Assembly: GCF_023061185.1 (NCBI RefSeq)
Contig: NZ_JAKGAK010000023.1
Span: 1-47,915, forward strand
DNA from: Chromohalobacter beijerinckii
Lineage (GTDB): Bacteria > Pseudomonadota > Gammaproteobacteria > Pseudomonadales > Halomonadaceae
DNA: 47,915 bases
Direction: 5' to 3'
Made by a program: the position numbers and the translations under genes. Under the pieces are notes generated by a model. It did no database searches. It worked only from the letters and a program-made list of their open reading frames with translations, and was not told the origin of the DNA. Below, piece after piece: positions 45,399-47,915 of the stretch (within the stretch, counting starts at the first letter, position 1; the number at the start of each line of letters is the position of its first letter).

Positions 45399-47606
45399 AT
45401 GGAAATCAAGGTCAACTTTCTCGAAAACCTGCGGCTGGCGGCCAAGTTCGACGACTTCACCGTCGAGACCGACCAGCCCATTCGCTACAAGGGCGACGGC
45501 TCGGCGCCGAGTCCGTTCGACTACTTCCTGGCCTCCTCGGCGTTGTGTGCGGCCTATTTCGTACGCTTGTACTGCAACGCGCGGGACATCCCCACCGAGA
45601 ACATCCGGCTGTCGCAGAACAACATCGTCGACCCGGAGAACCGCTACAACCAGATATTCAAGATCCAGGTAGAGCTGCCGGAGGACCTTTCCGAAAAGGA
45701 CCGCACTGGCATCCTGCGCGCGGCGGAGCGCTGCAGCGTCAAGCGCGTGATCCAGAACGCGCCCGAGTTCCAGATCGAGACGGTCGAGAACATCGACGAA
45801 GACGCCCAGGCGCTGTTGATGGGGACGAATGCCAAGGACGACGACGCAGGCGACGAGACCTGGATCGAGGGCAAGGACCTGCCGCTGGAGCGCACCATCG
45901 CCAATATGACCCAGATCCTCGAGGACCTGGGCATGAAGATCGAGATCGCCTCATGGCGCAACATCGTGCCCAACGTCTGGTCGCTGCATCTGCGCGACGC
46001 GGCCTCGCCGATGTGCTTCACCAACGGCAAGGGCGCCACCAAGGAAGCGGCGCTGTGCTCGGCGCTGGGTGAGTTCATCGAGCGCCTCTCCTGCAACTTC
46101 TTCTATAACGACCAGTTCTTCGGCGAGGAGATCGCCGATAGTGCCTTCGTTCACTATCCCAGCGAGCGCTGGTTCCCGCTGGAAGACGACGACGCCCTGC
46201 CCGCCGGGCTGCTCGACGCACATTGTCGGGCGATCTTCGATCCGGACGGCGAGCTGCGCGGCTCGCACCTGATCGACACCAACTCCGGGCGCACGGATCG
46301 TGGCATCGTCGCGTTGCCGTTCAAGCGCCGCTCCGATGGCGAGACGGTGTACTTCCCCTCCAACCTGATCGAGAACCTCTACCTCAGCAACGGCATGAGC
46401 GCCGGCAACACGCTCGCCGAGGCCGAGGTGCAGTGCCTTTCCGAGATCTTCGAGCGCGCGGTGAAGAAGGAAATCATCGAGCAAGAGATCGTCCTGCCGG
46501 ACGTGCCGGAAGAGGTGCTGGCCAAGTACCCCGGCATTCAGGAAGGCATCGCTGCACTCGAGGCCCAGGGCTTCCCGGTGCTGGTCAAGGACGCCTCGCT
46601 CGGCGGCCGCTACCCGGTGATGTGCGTGACCCTGATGAACCCGCGCACCGGTGGGGTGTTCGCCTCCTTCGGCGCGCATCCGAGCTTCCAGGTCGCGCTG
46701 GAGCGCAGCCTCACCGAGCTGCTCCAGGGGCGCAGCTTCGAGGGCCTGAACGACCTGCCGCAGCCGACCTTCAGCTCGCTGGCCGTTTCCGAGCCCAACA
46801 ACTTCGTCGAGCACTTCATCGACTCCTCCGGGGTGATCTCCTGGCGCTTCTTCAGCGACCGCGCGGATCTCGACTTCCACGAATGGGACTTCGCCGGCAC
46901 CACCGCGGAAGAAGCCGAGCGCCTCTACGGGCTGCTCGCCGATCAGGGCCTGGAAGCCTACGTGATGGAACACGAGGACCTGGGCGCGCCGGTGTGCCGC
47001 ATCCTGGTGCCGGGGTATTCCGAGGTATACCCGGTCGAGGACCTGGTGTGGGACAACACCAACATGGCGCTGGACTACCGCGCGGACATTCTCAATCTGC
47101 ACACACTAGAGGATGAGCGCCTTGCCGACCTGCTCGAACGTCTGGAAGAAAGCCAGCTCGACGATCACATCAAGGTCGGCACGCTGATCGGCATCGAGTT
47201 CGACGACAACACCGTGTGGAGCGAGCTGACCATCCTCGAGCTCAAGCTGCTGATTGAGATCGCTCTGGGCGAGTACGAAGCCGCGCTGGAGCACGTCCAG
47301 ATGTTCCTGCAGTTCAACGACAACACCGTGCAGCGCGGCCTGTTCCATCAAGCCATGCAAGCGGTGCTGGAGATCGCCCTGGACGACGACCTCGACTTCA
47401 ACGACTACCACCGCAATCTCACGCGGATGTTCGGCGAAGAGACCATGCGCCAGGTGATCGGCGCGGTGAACGACGAGACACGCTTCCCCGGGCTGACGCC
47501 CACCAGCATGGGGCTGGAAGGCATCGACCGCCACCAGCGCCTGATCGAAAGCTACCGCAAGCTGCACGCCGCGCGCGCCGCCGGGGCCGGCATCGCCACC
47601 TCGTAA
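45399..47606 (+). CDS. OsmC-YcaO fusion protein
   Basis: A 735-residue protein: an N-terminal OsmC-like domain (about 1-140; FLASSALCAAYFVRLYC keeps the peroxidatic-type Cys region) joined to a YcaO domain (about 180-580) and a C-terminal helical/TPR-like tail. YcaO motifs are visible: KEAALCSALGEFIERLSCNFF and LAEAEVQCLSEIFERAVKKE, giving Glu-rich ATP/Mg sites. E. coli YcaO is linked to methylthiolation of ribosomal protein S12 with RimO. The start is ATG 45399; the GTG at 45393 in frame is less likely. A terminator follows at 47620. No precursor peptide or maturation partner is nearby. Confidence 0.92.
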   Translation: MEIKVNFLENLRLAAKFDDFTVETDQPIRYKGDGSAPSPFDYFLASSALCAAYFVRLYCNARDIPTENIRLSQNNIVDPENRYNQIFKIQVELPEDLSEKDRTGILRAAERCSVKRVIQNAPEFQIETVENIDEDAQALLMGTNAKDDDAGDETWIEGKDLPLERTIANMTQILEDLGMKIEIASWRNIVPNVWSLHLRDAASPMCFTNGKGATKEAALCSALGEFIERLSCNFFYNDQFFGEEIADSAFVHYPSERWFPLEDDDALPAGLLDAHCRAIFDPDGELRGSHLIDTNSGRTDRGIVALPFKRRSDGETVYFPSNLIENLYLSNGMSAGNTLAEAEVQCLSEIFERAVKKEIIEQEIVLPDVPEEVLAKYPGIQEGIAALEAQGFPVLVKDASLGGRYPVMCVTLMNPRTGGVFASFGAHPSFQVALERSLTELLQGRSFEGLNDLPQPTFSSLAVSEPNNFVEHFIDSSGVISWRFFSDRADLDFHEWDFAGTTAEEAERLYGLLADQGLEAYVMEHEDLGAPVCRILVPGYSEVYPVEDLVWDNTNMALDYRADILNLHTLEDERLADLLERLEESQLDDHIKVGTLIGIEFDDNTVWSELTILELKLLIEIALGEYEAALEHVQMFLQFNDNTVQRGLFHQAMQAVLEIALDDDLDFNDYHRNLTRMFGEETMRQVIGAVNDETRFPGLTPTSMGLEGIDRHQRLIESYRKLHAARAAGAGIATS

Positions 47607-47619
47607 ACCGCCCCTCCCC

Positions 47620-47669
47620 ACCCTCTCCGTCACCGCCACGCACGGCGCGCCCCGGCGGAGAGGGTCTTT
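47620..47669 (+). terminator. Intrinsic terminator of the ycaO-like gene
   Basis: ACCCTCTCCG (47620-47629) pairs with CGGAGAGGGT (47656-47665) around a 26-base loop and is followed by CTTT. It lies 13 bp past the stop. Confidence 0.65.
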
Positions 47670-47915
47670 CCCCTCCATGCGTTAATACCAGCCCCCACCT
47701 CTACGACCGGACCGCCGTTTTGCATCTATTAACACTCTTGCATACTCTTATCCACCAAGGCCACTTAGACGGTCATGTAAAAGAACGACAACGACATCAC
47801 GCTGGGACTACCGCATGGGATGGCAAGGACATCACGGCTTGCAGGGTAGGGGCGGTAGCGTGCCCGGGCCCGTAATCTACCATTAAAATTTGGAAGTGGT
47901 ATGTCACACAAAATA
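47670..47915. other. Terminal intergenic region with a possible gene start
   Basis: About 245 bp without a supported gene. At the very end ATG 47901 opens a frame (MSHKI) preceded by TGGAAGTGG, which could be the start of a gene that continues beyond the window. Confidence 0.3.

Noticed and set aside
46223-47116. 297-residue Arg/Gly-rich frame inside the ycaO-like gene
   Set aside because: Low-complexity out-of-frame translation of a GC-rich gene.
47748-47756. TTATCCACC as a DnaA box near the window end
   Set aside because: A single one-mismatch match without a cluster is expected by chance.

Overview
The window is a GC-rich gammaproteobacterial chromosome segment that spans the replication origin. 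Gene order (yidC-rnpA-rpmH / dnaA-dnaN-recF-gyrB / gmhB-glyS-glyQ), a heptose-based lipopolysaccharide (LPS) cluster, and the zapA-6S RNA-ygfA and ygfB-pepP-ubiH-ubiI neighbourhoods point to the order Oceanospirillales. A member of Halomonadaceae (Halomonas or Chromohalobacter type) is my best guess. That placement is inference from gene order and protein style, not from a database search.

Layout. 1-470: the 3' end of an rlmJ-type rRNA methyltransferase gene. 535-4813 (minus): a low-pH/ferrous iron uptake operon efeU-efeO-efeB plus a second imelysin-domain protein. 5002-8785 (minus): mnmE, yidC, rnpA, rpmH. 8786-9375: oriC and the dnaA promoter, with DnaA boxes, a candidate DnaA-trio unwinding element and AT-rich blocks. 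9376-15636 (plus): dnaA, dnaN, recF, gyrB, closed by a strong terminator. 12532-16693: six exact parS (ParB-binding) sites, two of them inside recF, plus two abutting 7-bp tandem arrays. 15788-19771 (minus): gmhB, glyS, glyQ. 19899-32973: an envelope-polysaccharide region with hldD, waaF, an OpgB-like transferase, three further glycosyltransferases, a PbgA/YejM-like sulfatase-fold protein, kdkA, a GT9 heptosyltransferase, hldE and waaA. 32961-36008: rpiA, ilvA, a 31-residue membrane protein with its own promoter, and a 142-bp palindromic MITE-like element. 36009-42160: ygfA, 6S RNA, zapA, ygfB, pepP, ubiH, ubiI. 42365-47606: a more variable tail with a secreted alpha/beta hydrolase, a GFA-family pseudogene, a macrodomain protein and an OsmC-YcaO fusion.

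How the parts fit. Origin firing (DnaA with its boxes), sliding clamp and gyrase sit next to the centromere-like parS cluster, so replication start and segregation are physically coupled; parAB themselves are not in the window. HldE, GmhB and HldD supply ADP-heptose (only GmhA is missing). WaaA and KdkA make and phosphorylate Kdo, GT9 proteins add heptose, and the PbgA-like protein may tune LPS output.

Most worth a second look: parS sites embedded in recF and inside an inverted repeat, heptamer arrays between parS sites, the DnaA-trio-like element, the division of EfeO features between two proteins, a PbgA homologue that keeps its metal-site residues, divergent genes sharing one CATG as both start codons, the small membrane protein next to the MITE, and the decayed GFA gene.
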